DNA from: an uncultured Acidocella sp.
Lineage (GTDB): Bacteria > Pseudomonadota > Alphaproteobacteria > Acetobacterales > Acetobacteraceae
Assembly: GCF_946222605.1 (NCBI RefSeq)
Contig: NZ_CAMIIE010000028.1
Coordinates: 1 to 44,304 of the forward strand
Direction: 5' to 3'
DNA length: 44,304 nt
A program made the translations under genes and the position numbers. Below the pieces are notes generated by a model. It was not told the DNA's origin, did no database searches, and saw only the letters and a program-made list of their open reading frames with translations. Positions within the stretch are counted from its first letter, which is position 1, and each line of letters begins with the position of its first letter. Shown here piece by piece: positions 17,750 to 26,341 of the stretch.

Positions 17750-20700
17750 ACCGCTTCAACCTCACCTCGCTGGCCGTACGCGAGGGCTCGGTCACGCTAT
17801 TCTTCATCATCGCCACCATCCTTGCCGGTATTTTTGCCTATCTCAATCTCGGCCGCGCGGAGGACCCGCCTTTCACGGTGAAGGTGCTGACCGTTACTGC
17901 CGCCTGGCCCGGCGCCACCGCGAAGGAAATGCAGAACCTTGTCGCCGATCCGTTGGAAAAGCGGATGCAGGAGCTGCAATGGTACGATAACGTCACCACC
18001 ATCGACCGGCCCGGGCTGATGCTGATGACAGTGACGTTGAAAGACACGACACCCCCCGCCGATGTGCCGGAGCAGTTCTACCAGGCGCGCAAGAAGCTGG
18101 GGGACCAGGCGCACACGCTGCCAGCCGGCGTTGTCGGGCCGTTTATCAATGACGAATATTCCGATGTGACCTTCACGGTTTATGCGCTGAAGGCCCCAGG
18201 CCGGCCGCAACGCCTGCTGCTGCCGGAGGCCGAACGCCTGCGTGAGCGGCTCTTGCATGTGCCTGGCGTGGAGAAGGTAAACATACTGGGAGAACGGCCT
18301 CAGCAGATTTTCGTCAATATCTCGGACCAGAAACTCGCCACGCTCGGCATTGGCGCGACCGCCATTTTCCAGGCGCTGCAGCAGGAAAACGACGTTGTTC
18401 CGGAAGGCTCGATCGACACGCAGGGGCCGCAGGTGATGATCCGCGTGGACCGCCCCTATGACGATCTGCAGGCGATCCGCGATACGCCGATTACCGCCAA
18501 CGGGCATGTGTTCAAATTATCCGACATCGCCACGGTCACGCGCGGCTATGAGGACCCGCCGACCTATCTGATCCGCAATGGCGGCCAACCGGCGCTGGAG
18601 CTGGGCGTGGTTATGCGCCAAGGCTGGAACGGGCTTGAACTCGGCAAGGCGCTGGACCAGGAGCAGGCGAAGATCACCGCCTCCCTGCCCGTGGGGATGA
18701 GCCTGACGAAGGTGACCGACCAGTCCGTCAACATCAAAAGCGCCTTCGATGAGTTCATGCAGAAATTCGCCGAAGCGCTGGGGGTGGTGATGATCGTCTG
18801 TCTGGTCAGCCTGGGCTGGCGGGTGGGGATTGTGGTGGCTGCAGCCGTTCCGCTCGTGCTGGCCGCGGTGTTCGTCGTCATGCTCGTCACCGGGCGGGAG
18901 TTCGACCGCATCACGTTGGGCTCGCTCATCATCTCGCTGGGCCTGCTGGTGGATGACGCGATCATCACGATCGAGATCATGATGGTAAAGCTGGAGGAAG
19001 GGTGGGACAGGCTGCTGGCCGCCTCTTATTCCTGGAATCAAACGGCGGCACCGCGCTTGGCCGGGGCGCTCATCACCATTATCGGGTTCACGCCCGTGGG
19101 GTTCGCGCGCTCCACGGCGGGCGAATATGCCGGTAATATTTTCTGGGTCGTGGGCTTCGCACTGCTGATTTCCTGGCTGTTCGCGGCCATCTTCACGCCT
19201 TATCTCGGCGTCAAATTGCTGCCGAACATCAAACCCGTGCCCGGCGGCCACGCGGCGATCTACGCGACAAAACGCTACAACCAGCTGCGTGGGTTGATCA
19301 CCTGGGCGGTCAGGCGGAAATTCCTGCTGGCGGGCGTGGTGGTGGGCGCTTTCGTGCTGGCCTTCATGGGCATGGGCTTCGTCAAGCAGCAATTCTTCCC
19401 CTCCTCGGATCGCCCGGAAGTGCTGGTCGATATTCAGCTGCCGGAAGGCTCCAGCATCGAGACCACCCGCGCGACGGTTATCAAGGTTGAGGACTGGCTG
19501 CTGAAACAGCCGCAAGCGAAGATCGTGACCTCCTATATCGGCCAGGGCGCGCCGCGTTTCTTCCTGGCCTACAACCCGGAACTGCCGGACCCCTCCTATG
19601 CCAAGATCATCGTGTTAACGCCCAGCCAAAAGGCACGCGACGCATTGCAGTGGCATCTGCGCCAGGCGGTGGCGCAGGGGCTGGCGCCGCAGGCGCGGGT
19701 GCGCGCGGCGCAGCTGGTGTTTGGCCCCTACTCCCCCTACCCTGTCGCCTTCCGCGTGATGGGGCCGGACATCGCCCAGGTACAGCACATCGCGCAGCAA
19801 GTGGCCGCGACCATGCGCGCCAACCCGCATACCCGCCAGGTGAATACCGACTGGGGCCAGTTGCAGCCAACCGTGCATTTCGTGCTTGACCAAAGCCGCT
19901 TGCAGCAGATGGGCCTGACCTCCGAGGATGTTGCCGAGCAGCTGCAATTCCTGCTCACCGGCGTGCCGGTAACTCAGGTGCGCGGCGACATCCGGACGGA
20001 AGAGATCGTCGCCCGCAGCCAGGGCGATACGCGGCTAGACCCGGCGAAACTCGGCCAGTTTATCCTTACCACCAAAACCGGCAAGCCGGTGCCGCTCAGC
20101 CAGATCGGCACCATCCGGATCGACCAGGAATATCCCTATTCGATCCGCCGCGACCGGATTCCCACCATTACCGTGCAAAGCGATATCGACGCGGTCTCGC
20201 AACCACCGCAGGTTTCCATGCAAGTGATGAAGGCCCTGCAGCCGATCATCGCCAAGCTACCGGAGGGTTATAAGATCGAGCTTGCCGGCTCCATCGAGCA
20301 GGCGGCCAAAGCGAACAAGGCCCTGGCCCCGATCTTTCCGATCATGATCCTGCTGCAGCTTGCCGTCCTGGTGCTACAAGTTCGGTCGATGTCAGCCATG
20401 GTCATGGTGTTCCTGACAGCGCCGCTGGGCTTGATCGGCGCCGTGCCGGTGCTGCTGCTGTTCCACCAGCCCTTCGGGTTCAACGCCATCCTCGGGTTGA
20501 TCGCGCTGTCTGGCATCCTGATGCGCAACACGCTCATTTTGATGGGGCAGATATCGACCAACCGCGCAGATGGGCTCGATGAGTTTCACGCCGTAGTCGA
20601 GGCGACGGTTCAGCGTACCCGGCCGGTGCTGCTGACCGCGCTGGCCGCCGTGCTCGCCTTCATCCCGCTGACCTCCTCGGTCTTCTGGGGGTCGATGGCC

Positions 20701-20817
20701 TACACGCTGATCGGCGGCACCATCGGCGGCACCGTGCTGATCATTCTGTTCCTGCCGGCTTTGTATTCAATCTGGTTTAAAATCACGCCTCCGCCGGCCG
20801 CGCTCCCCAACGCGTAA
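17746..20817 (+). CDS. RND-family efflux pump, inner-membrane permease
   Basis: 1023 aa, full length for an AcrB-type proton antiporter. The N-terminal membrane helix, two large periplasmic loops and two groups of membrane helices are recognisable. The proton-relay aspartates are in LGLLVDDAII (Asp403 and Asp404). A GTG start overlaps the adaptor stop by four bases. The periplasmic sequence resembles the less-studied RND branch that pairs with NodT-type channels rather than AcrB itself. Substrates cannot be deduced. Regulation is through the upstream TetR operator. Confidence 0.96.
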   Translation: MNRFNLTSLAVREGSVTLFFIIATILAGIFAYLNLGRAEDPPFTVKVLTVTAAWPGATAKEMQNLVADPLEKRMQELQWYDNVTTIDRPGLMLMTVTLKDTTPPADVPEQFYQARKKLGDQAHTLPAGVVGPFINDEYSDVTFTVYALKAPGRPQRLLLPEAERLRERLLHVPGVEKVNILGERPQQIFVNISDQKLATLGIGATAIFQALQQENDVVPEGSIDTQGPQVMIRVDRPYDDLQAIRDTPITANGHVFKLSDIATVTRGYEDPPTYLIRNGGQPALELGVVMRQGWNGLELGKALDQEQAKITASLPVGMSLTKVTDQSVNIKSAFDEFMQKFAEALGVVMIVCLVSLGWRVGIVVAAAVPLVLAAVFVVMLVTGREFDRITLGSLIISLGLLVDDAIITIEIMMVKLEEGWDRLLAASYSWNQTAAPRLAGALITIIGFTPVGFARSTAGEYAGNIFWVVGFALLISWLFAAIFTPYLGVKLLPNIKPVPGGHAAIYATKRYNQLRGLITWAVRRKFLLAGVVVGAFVLAFMGMGFVKQQFFPSSDRPEVLVDIQLPEGSSIETTRATVIKVEDWLLKQPQAKIVTSYIGQGAPRFFLAYNPELPDPSYAKIIVLTPSQKARDALQWHLRQAVAQGLAPQARVRAAQLVFGPYSPYPVAFRVMGPDIAQVQHIAQQVAATMRANPHTRQVNTDWGQLQPTVHFVLDQSRLQQMGLTSEDVAEQLQFLLTGVPVTQVRGDIRTEEIVARSQGDTRLDPAKLGQFILTTKTGKPVPLSQIGTIRIDQEYPYSIRRDRIPTITVQSDIDAVSQPPQVSMQVMKALQPIIAKLPEGYKIELAGSIEQAAKANKALAPIFPIMILLQLAVLVLQVRSMSAMVMVFLTAPLGLIGAVPVLLLFHQPFGFNAILGLIALSGILMRNTLILMGQISTNRADGLDEFHAVVEATVQRTRPVLLTALAAVLAFIPLTSSVFWGSMAYTLIGGTIGGTVLIILFLPALYSIWFKITPPPAALPNA

Positions 20818-20856
20818 GGCGAGCCGTTCTTACTTCACCCACATAGCGAGGATATC

Positions 20857-21597
20857 ATGAAAATACAGGATTCGATCGTTCTTATCACAGGCGCCAATGG
20901 CGGTATCGGGAGTGCGCTGGTGCACGAATTGCTACAGCGGGGCGCCAAGAAAATCTATCTCGGCGCACGTAACGAGGCATCGTTGCAGACGCTTCTGGCA
21001 AGCTCTTCCCGGCTCGTTCCCCTAACCCTGGACGTGACCAAACCGGAGCAGGTGGAGAGGGCGGCTGCATCGACGGCGGATATCACGCTGCTGATCAACA
21101 ACGCCGGACTGGCGACGTTTTCCGGCGCGCTCTCGGTGCCTGACACCGCCAAGGCGCGTCAAGAAATGGAAGTGAATTATTTCGGCATGTTGGCGTTGAC
21201 ACAGGCGCTGCGCCACACGCCGGCCCTGCAAAAGGACGGTGCCATCGTCAATATCCTGTCCTTCCTGGGATTGGCGACGCTGCCCATTCTGGGCAGCTAT
21301 TCAGCTTCCAAAGCGGCGTCTCTGGCATTGACCAGAACGCTACGCGCAGAGCTGAAGCCGCGCGGCACGCAGGTGCTCGCCGTGCTGCCGGTGCAGGTGG
21401 ACACCGCCATGGGCGCGCCTATGCCGGAACCGCGGCTGACTCCGGAGGAGGTTGCCCGCGATACGCTCGATGCGCTCGAGGCCGGCGAGGACGAGGTGTT
21501 TCCGGGCCAGCTCTCCAAAGACGCGGCGAATGCCTTCCGGCAGGATCCGGCGGCGCTGCAGGCCAATCTCGCCTCTATTGTCCACAACATCGACTAA
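20857..21597 (+). CDS. Short-chain dehydrogenase/reductase
   Basis: 246 aa, typical SDR. The NAD(P)-binding TGANGGIG is at about 11-18, the NNAG motif at about 81-84, and the catalytic Ser135, Tyr148 and Lys152 are present in the segment ending SYSASK. GAGGATATC precedes the ATG. It is 39 bp downstream of the pump and could be the last gene of the efflux operon, possibly a detoxifying reductase. A strong hairpin ends the transcript right after it. Substrate unknown. Confidence 0.95.
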   Translation: MKIQDSIVLITGANGGIGSALVHELLQRGAKKIYLGARNEASLQTLLASSSRLVPLTLDVTKPEQVERAAASTADITLLINNAGLATFSGALSVPDTAKARQEMEVNYFGMLALTQALRHTPALQKDGAIVNILSFLGLATLPILGSYSASKAASLALTRTLRAELKPRGTQVLAVLPVQVDTAMGAPMPEPRLTPEEVARDTLDALEAGEDEVFPGQLSKDAANAFRQDPAALQANLASIVHNID

Positions 21598-21603
21598 ATA
21601 TCG

Positions 21604-21645
21604 CCGGTATGACGGGGACAGAAGGGGCTGTCCCCGTCATACCGG
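21604..21645. terminator. Bidirectional terminator, 18-bp perfect stem
   Basis: CCGGTATGACGGGGACAG (21604-21621) pairs perfectly with 21628-21645 around a 6-nt loop. It lies between the convergent SDR and kinase-like genes and reaches into the last codons of the latter. The stem is very stable, although there is no long T-tract. Confidence 0.75.
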
Positions 21646-23514
21646 AAAACTTACAGTCAAGCTTGTCACCCTACCGCTGTGGGCCCAGGCCACAATATGG
21701 CCGCCATGCGCCTCCACGGCAACTCGACATAGGCAAAACCCCTCCCCAAAATACGCCAAACCATCAATTTTTTCTTCCTGCCGCGCCTGCTGAGAGCCTG
21801 GTCGAAATTTCAAGACAACACCATCTGACGCGGCTTCGGCCGAGAGGTGCAATTGCCGGTTCCGTGCATCCGCATTGGCGAGGTCTCTTAAAAAAGCCAG
21901 CAGGATGTACAGCACCACATGTTCAAGCCAGGTACCGCCCCGTGGGATCGGGGGCAGGCTGGGGTCCAATTCCAATCGCAGTGAAACAAAATTAGCTGAA
22001 AAATCCCGTTCCAGCAGCGCGGCCACCGCCTGTAGCAAGGCACCAGCATTCCGACCTTGAATCCCCGGCTGGCCACGGCGCAGAAACTCCCGAATCCGCG
22101 CGATGCAGCCAGAGGCGACTTTCGCTTCGAGGATAATCTGATGCATCAAAGCGCTCACCTGAGCCTCTATTCCGTCACCTCCACGCAATAGGGCCGCCGC
22201 CGAGCTGCTATCTCGTGCAATCGCGGCAAGCGGAGCTTCAACCTGGTCACGTACCATCGACGCCAGTTCACCGATGGTCGCATCCCGATTCATCTGCCCC
22301 AACCGGATCGTCAAGGCAGCCAAATCATCGTCAGCCTGTTTTTGCATGGTGATGTCCACAGCGCTGAGCAGTGCTTGGCCGAGCCGCCCATCCTGCCGCA
22401 CAAATTTCACCGAGATAAGAACACGCTTTTGCTCGCGCCCTGGCACAAGAAAACTCGTCTCCGCCTGAAAGGATAAGCGTCCAGACAAAGCCGCTACGAG
22501 ATATGAAACTCCAACCCTGGCTGGACAGAACTGCAGAAGCGTACCGTTAGTTAACGACGGCTTACCACCTTCCAACAGTAGAATCGTCTCTTGATTATAT
22601 TTCCTCAGTTCGATTTTAGATAAACATTTCGCCGCATGCTCGACATGTGCATTGAAATAATCTTGGTAATCGTTAATCAGCACATGGGGCATCATAAAAT
22701 CGGTGGCCAACGAAGACAGATCCTCCTCCCAAATCGCTACTGAGGCCATATCGAAAATGCTACGCACATGCTGTTCACTCTCGCGCAACTGTGCCTCGAG
22801 CATTTTGAGCTCTGTTATGTCCGTACCACTTTCCAAAATGACCGACGGTTTACCACGCCCACGCGCCTGCAGTACGCAATCACAGAGGATAACAACCGAC
22901 ATCCCCGCGGCATTGCGGCGACGGATTTCTCCTCTCCAACGTCCGGTGGCGGCTAGAGTGGCGCCGACGTCCGTGCGCAATGAAGTTTGATTCTCTTCCA
23001 GCAGAATATGGCTGTTACGCCCTAGCGCCTGCCACTCTGCCCAGCCATAAAGCGCCGCCGCACCCTCGCTCCATGAAAGGATGGTTCCCATTGTATTTCT
23101 AATAAAAATCGGTGCCGCCGCGCTCTCCAATAACATCCTGCGTTCCCTGCGCACCCGTGCGAGCGACTGATTTCGCAATAGCACGATAACTGCAACCAGG
23201 AAGGCAAAAATACAGGCGGCACGGCGGGCAGTATAGTCTGGATTGAATACAAGGCCGTGTCTCACAAAATAGCCGCCAATGGTTAGCAGCATGCAAATAC
23301 TGCTCCAAACAACGAGACGCGCGCGATTCTGGGTAAGGCCAGCCAGTACGATAACAACAATCAACAGAATGATCATTGCTTCGCCGGATGGCAGCAACAA
23401 GTCCAGCCCATAGATGAGTGCCGTCAGACCGCTGAGCAACAGATCAAATCCGGAGAGCCAGAAACCTCTGTCCTCTGTCGTAACAAACAAGGATTTCAAG
23501 AGCGAACGTCGCAT
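21637..23514 (-). CDS. Membrane PAS histidine-kinase-like protein with degenerate catalytic core
   Basis: 625 aa. Several N-terminal membrane helices (about 15-125) are followed by a PAS domain (about 130-245) and a second PAS-like domain (about 255-370, starting VAIWEEDLSSLATDF). Then comes a HisKA-like helix in which the phospho-acceptor His is replaced by Asp423 (VRDQVEAPLAAI against IAHQVNHPLTAAI in the neighbour). In the ATPase-like domain the N-box Asn is lost (LEHVVLYILLAFLRDL; Ala540 at that position), the G1 DxGxG box is not recognisable, and the G2 loop is reduced to YFGEGFCLCRVA. The fold therefore seems kept while catalysis should be lost. It starts 19 bp inside the end of the intact kinase upstream, so the two are co-translated. 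I infer a pseudokinase partner rather than a decayed gene, because the frame is intact over 1.9 kb. Confidence 0.85.
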   Translation of the reverse strand: MRRSLLKSLFVTTEDRGFWLSGFDLLLSGLTALIYGLDLLLPSGEAMIILLIVVIVLAGLTQNRARLVVWSSICMLLTIGGYFVRHGLVFNPDYTARRAACIFAFLVAVIVLLRNQSLARVRRERRMLLESAAAPIFIRNTMGTILSWSEGAAALYGWAEWQALGRNSHILLEENQTSLRTDVGATLAATGRWRGEIRRRNAAGMSVVILCDCVLQARGRGKPSVILESGTDITELKMLEAQLRESEQHVRSIFDMASVAIWEEDLSSLATDFMMPHVLINDYQDYFNAHVEHAAKCLSKIELRKYNQETILLLEGGKPSLTNGTLLQFCPARVGVSYLVAALSGRLSFQAETSFLVPGREQKRVLISVKFVRQDGRLGQALLSAVDITMQKQADDDLAALTIRLGQMNRDATIGELASMVRDQVEAPLAAIARDSSSAAALLRGGDGIEAQVSALMHQIILEAKVASGCIARIREFLRRGQPGIQGRNAGALLQAVAALLERDFSANFVSLRLELDPSLPPIPRGGTWLEHVVLYILLAFLRDLANADARNRQLHLSAEAASDGVVLKFRPGSQQARQEEKIDGLAYFGEGFCLCRVAVEAHGGHIVAWAHSGRVTSLTVSFPV

Positions 23515-25379
23515 GCTTTAGCCACTTTACCCTTGGTTGAAGCGGTATCGGTTGCCCCTGCCAGCGTAAATTCCGCGACAGCACCATTCGGCATCGCATC
23601 GGAAAGTGAAATATCGCCGCCGTGGCGGCGAATGATCGTCCGGCAGATCGCCAGCCCCAAGCCAGTACCAGCAGCTTTTGTGGTATAAAGCGGCTCAAAC
23701 AGTTGCGCTGGATCCAACCCGCGCAGGCCGGGTCCATTATCCTGGATCTTTACCTTGAAGAAGCCCTCCCCTGCCGGCTCGGTACGTATTACGATCTCTC
23801 TTGGCGCGGTTATGCCGGCCACTGACTCAATGGCGTTGACAAGGAGATTGACCAATACCTGTTCGATCTCAACCCTGTCGCCACGAAGGCTGAGCGGTTG
23901 AAACTCCAACTCATGGCGCACATCGATACCGTGGCGGGTCAGATCATGCTCCAACAAGCGGCAGACATTGGAGATAATATCACCGAGACTGAACAATTCT
24001 GAAGTGCCGCGGTCCTGCCCCTGGATATTCGCCACAATATCCACGGCGGCGGCCACGTTGCGTGCAACCTCGCTCACCGCGAGGAGAGCCTCGCCCCGGT
24101 CGGGCGCGGCACGATTAAGCCACCGCAAGGCGGCTTCCGCATTCGCGATCGCGGCGGTGAGCGGATGGTTGACCTGATGCGCGATGGTCGCCGTCATCTC
24201 CCCCAGCGCGCTGATTCGATTGACATGCAGCAGGGCGTGGCGCGCATCCGCGATGGCGCGCAGAATGTCTCTTCGCCTGGTTTCATCGACAAGGCTGACC
24301 AGAACCCTTCCAGAACGCTCTTGCCCGCAGGAGAATTTGGCCGACATTAGCAGCGACAGGCGCTTCCCCCGCAAGTTCACCGCCGTATGCGCCCCATGCC
24401 AGATTTCCGCTCCATCCAGCAACGCGGAAATGAACTTCTCGTACTCCGCCGCAGCGACGAGACCGAGCATACAACGGAACCCGCGCGCCAAATCGGTCTT
24501 ACTCCGCGCTGCCAGCATACGGGTCGCGGTATCATTGGCGTCGAGCAGGCGCACGGCGCCCGCGCATGCCCGCCCGAAAGACGGGTCGCTCTTGCACAGG
24601 CGGTCGAATTCAGGACCATTGCGCACCCGCCGTGCATCGAGGAGACGCAGCAGCGGCGCAACATCCAGCTCCAGCAGCCCGGCATCCACCATATTGAAGA
24701 TTGTGCGATAGCGGAACTCACTTTGGCGGAGCGCCTCGGTTCCTTGCTCCATCAGGGTAATATCTGTCAGGACCTCAAGGCTGCTCTTTTGTTCCCTGGC
24801 TCCGGAATTTTCCACAGATCTTGAGACCAGCGTCAACTGCCTGCCGTCTTTTGTACGCGCATATATCTTACGCCCGGGGCCCGTCTGCGGCAATGCCAGA
24901 GCAGAAACACTTCCCAAAAGCGAAAAGAAATTTCTACCCAAAGCTTCACGGCTGCTCCAGCCGAATAGCCGCCGTGCCGCACCGCTCCAGAACGTGACGA
25001 TATCATTTTTGTCTCGTATGATAATCGGATGGTTGGTAATTTCCAGGAACAAGTCCAACGTAGAGAGTTCCTGTCTGAGACAGATATTATAGCCGATAAT
25101 CGGTAAGGCGAACAGGATGGCCGAGGCACTAACCTCGCGCCGGAACAGAGGATCGAAGATTGGCTGGACCCCATGCGCAAACAGATAGGTCGCAAAAGTG
25201 AGGGCAATGCATAATATAGCCCAGCCTACCACTTCAAAGAGCTGGACGTATTCCGCAACGCCTAGAAGAATTAAAGTATAAAGAGCCGAAGCCAACCCGT
25301 CGGTCACCGTTAAACTATCGGCGGCAAAGATCACTATCCCGACGAAAAATATTCCAAACCGCCGCAACGACTTACACAT
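23496..25379 (-). CDS. Membrane PAS sensor histidine kinase (intact)
   Basis: 627 aa. About four N-terminal membrane helices (to about 105), a PAS domain (about 115-235), and a second PAS-like domain of the type seen in the kinase at 9067 (about 240-375). A HisKA helix follows with His401 in TIAHQVNHPLTAAI. The HATPase is complete: N-box Asn515 in LVNLLVNAIESV, G1 DNGPGL (about 547), the F-box LFEPLYTT and G2 GTGLGLAICR. It is expected to autophosphorylate. Its last 19 bp overlap the start of the degenerate kinase-like gene. No response regulator is adjacent; the FixJ-like protein at 10229 is a candidate partner. A conserved dyad lies 184 bp upstream. Confidence 0.94.
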   Translation of the reverse strand: MCKSLRRFGIFFVGIVIFAADSLTVTDGLASALYTLILLGVAEYVQLFEVVGWAILCIALTFATYLFAHGVQPIFDPLFRREVSASAILFALPIIGYNICLRQELSTLDLFLEITNHPIIIRDKNDIVTFWSGAARRLFGWSSREALGRNFFSLLGSVSALALPQTGPGRKIYARTKDGRQLTLVSRSVENSGAREQKSSLEVLTDITLMEQGTEALRQSEFRYRTIFNMVDAGLLELDVAPLLRLLDARRVRNGPEFDRLCKSDPSFGRACAGAVRLLDANDTATRMLAARSKTDLARGFRCMLGLVAAAEYEKFISALLDGAEIWHGAHTAVNLRGKRLSLLMSAKFSCGQERSGRVLVSLVDETRRRDILRAIADARHALLHVNRISALGEMTATIAHQVNHPLTAAIANAEAALRWLNRAAPDRGEALLAVSEVARNVAAAVDIVANIQGQDRGTSELFSLGDIISNVCRLLEHDLTRHGIDVRHELEFQPLSLRGDRVEIEQVLVNLLVNAIESVAGITAPREIVIRTEPAGEGFFKVKIQDNGPGLRGLDPAQLFEPLYTTKAAGTGLGLAICRTIIRRHGGDISLSDAMPNGAVAEFTLAGATDTASTKGKVAKACDVRS

Positions 25380-25814
25380 CTCTTTTATCCAGATGTATTC
25401 TTTTCATAGCCATCACGGCCGTATTCCACCACTCCAACCTGTTGTCATCTAATGAACACACTCCGTCAAATCGATAAGCACGCGCAACCACGGAAATTAA
25501 GGCAAGTGACGATCTACTGCATTGTCATCTCTTGGAGGATAGCGAGCTTATCTGGTGCATCCACTATACTTTCGTATAGTATTGCGAGCCCCACATCGAG
25601 GTTTATATACCGCCGGATGGCAGTTGGTTGTCATATGGTCATTGATAAATGATTATTTCTAAATTGATCCCACTTCCGGATATGCATTTCTTAAGTTATT
25701 CTGGCACCGGCTACAGATAGATTTGTCGTTCATCTGGGAAATACTCGCTCAGCTACTTTGATTGAAAACCACCTCGAACGATTTTTGTTTCGTTATCACT
25801 AAAGGATCGTTGAA
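25380..25814. other. AT-rich divergent intergenic region
   Basis: 435 bp between the kinase pair (minus) and the small lipoprotein (plus). No coding frame is convincing. The only clear structure is the 7-bp dyad at 25563-25580. Both divergent promoters are presumably here. Confidence 0.5.
25563..25580. promoter_or_regulatory. Dyad ACTATAC-N4-GTATAGT upstream of the kinase pair
   Basis: A perfect 7-bp inverted repeat with a 4-bp spacer, sharing the core ATAC-N4-GTAT with the dyad at 8963-8978 upstream of the other PAS kinase. The spacing suits a dimeric regulator. A LuxR/FixJ-type protein is my inference. Confidence 0.45.
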
Positions 25815-26021
25815 TTGAATATATTCAAGACACGAATGACGTGGCTTTTTGTGCTCGCGGGACCTCTTGCATTGACCAGTTGCACCAAGCCATCTCCGGC
25901 TGAGCTTCATGCTTGGCAAAACGGCGGGACTTCCGGCCCAGTCACCACCTCGCAGGCTGGCTCCGATCAGGCCGGATACTCAGGGCAAGTAAAGCCGCTG
26001 CAAGGAAGCTTTGCCGAATAG
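25815..26021 (+). CDS. Small predicted lipoprotein
   Basis: 68 aa. It has a short positively charged start (K and R), a hydrophobic stretch and the lipobox LALTSC (Cys at about 23), then a 45-residue Gly/Ser/Gln-rich mature part. The start is TTG at 25815 with AGGA about nine bases upstream. The later ATG at 25836 would drop the basic residues expected in a signal peptide. No family is recognised. It is divergent from the kinase pair. Confidence 0.6.
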   Translation: MNIFKTRMTWLFVLAGPLALTSCTKPSPAELHAWQNGGTSGPVTTSQAGSDQAGYSGQVKPLQGSFAE

Positions 26022-26341
26022 CTGCATGATAGAAATTTTGGATTCTTAACTTCATTTTTGTGGCAAGGATAGTCTGTATCTAAGTGCTGCAGCGCTACTG
26101 TGGCGGCCGATTTTTATGCCAAACTGCTCCAAAGCTGATTTGGCTGCAGCACACGCCCTTAAATGGGCGCCCGCGAACCATACGACCATCAATCGCCGAC
26201 GCATCGTGTGCCTAAAGCGGACGAGCGCACATATTGAAAACGGCACAAAGCTCGACGAAAATTTTGAATCCTCGCGCGCGGATGCTAGTGAATAAAGTCC
26301 GACATTTGTGTCCGATTTAGGACTTCCATTTGGGCAGCAAG
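26022..26341. other. Intergenic region, no assigned gene
   Basis: 320 bp between the small lipoprotein and the IS630 remnant. A 59-codon plus-strand frame (ATG at 26117 to 26296) extends upstream without a stop, but matches nothing I recognise and has no RBS. It is probably debris flanking the insertion. Confidence 0.35.

Noticed and set aside
18517..19515. 332-codon open frame antisense to the RND pump
   Set aside because: Low-complexity His/Arg/Asp-rich composition and full overlap with a clear RND permease.
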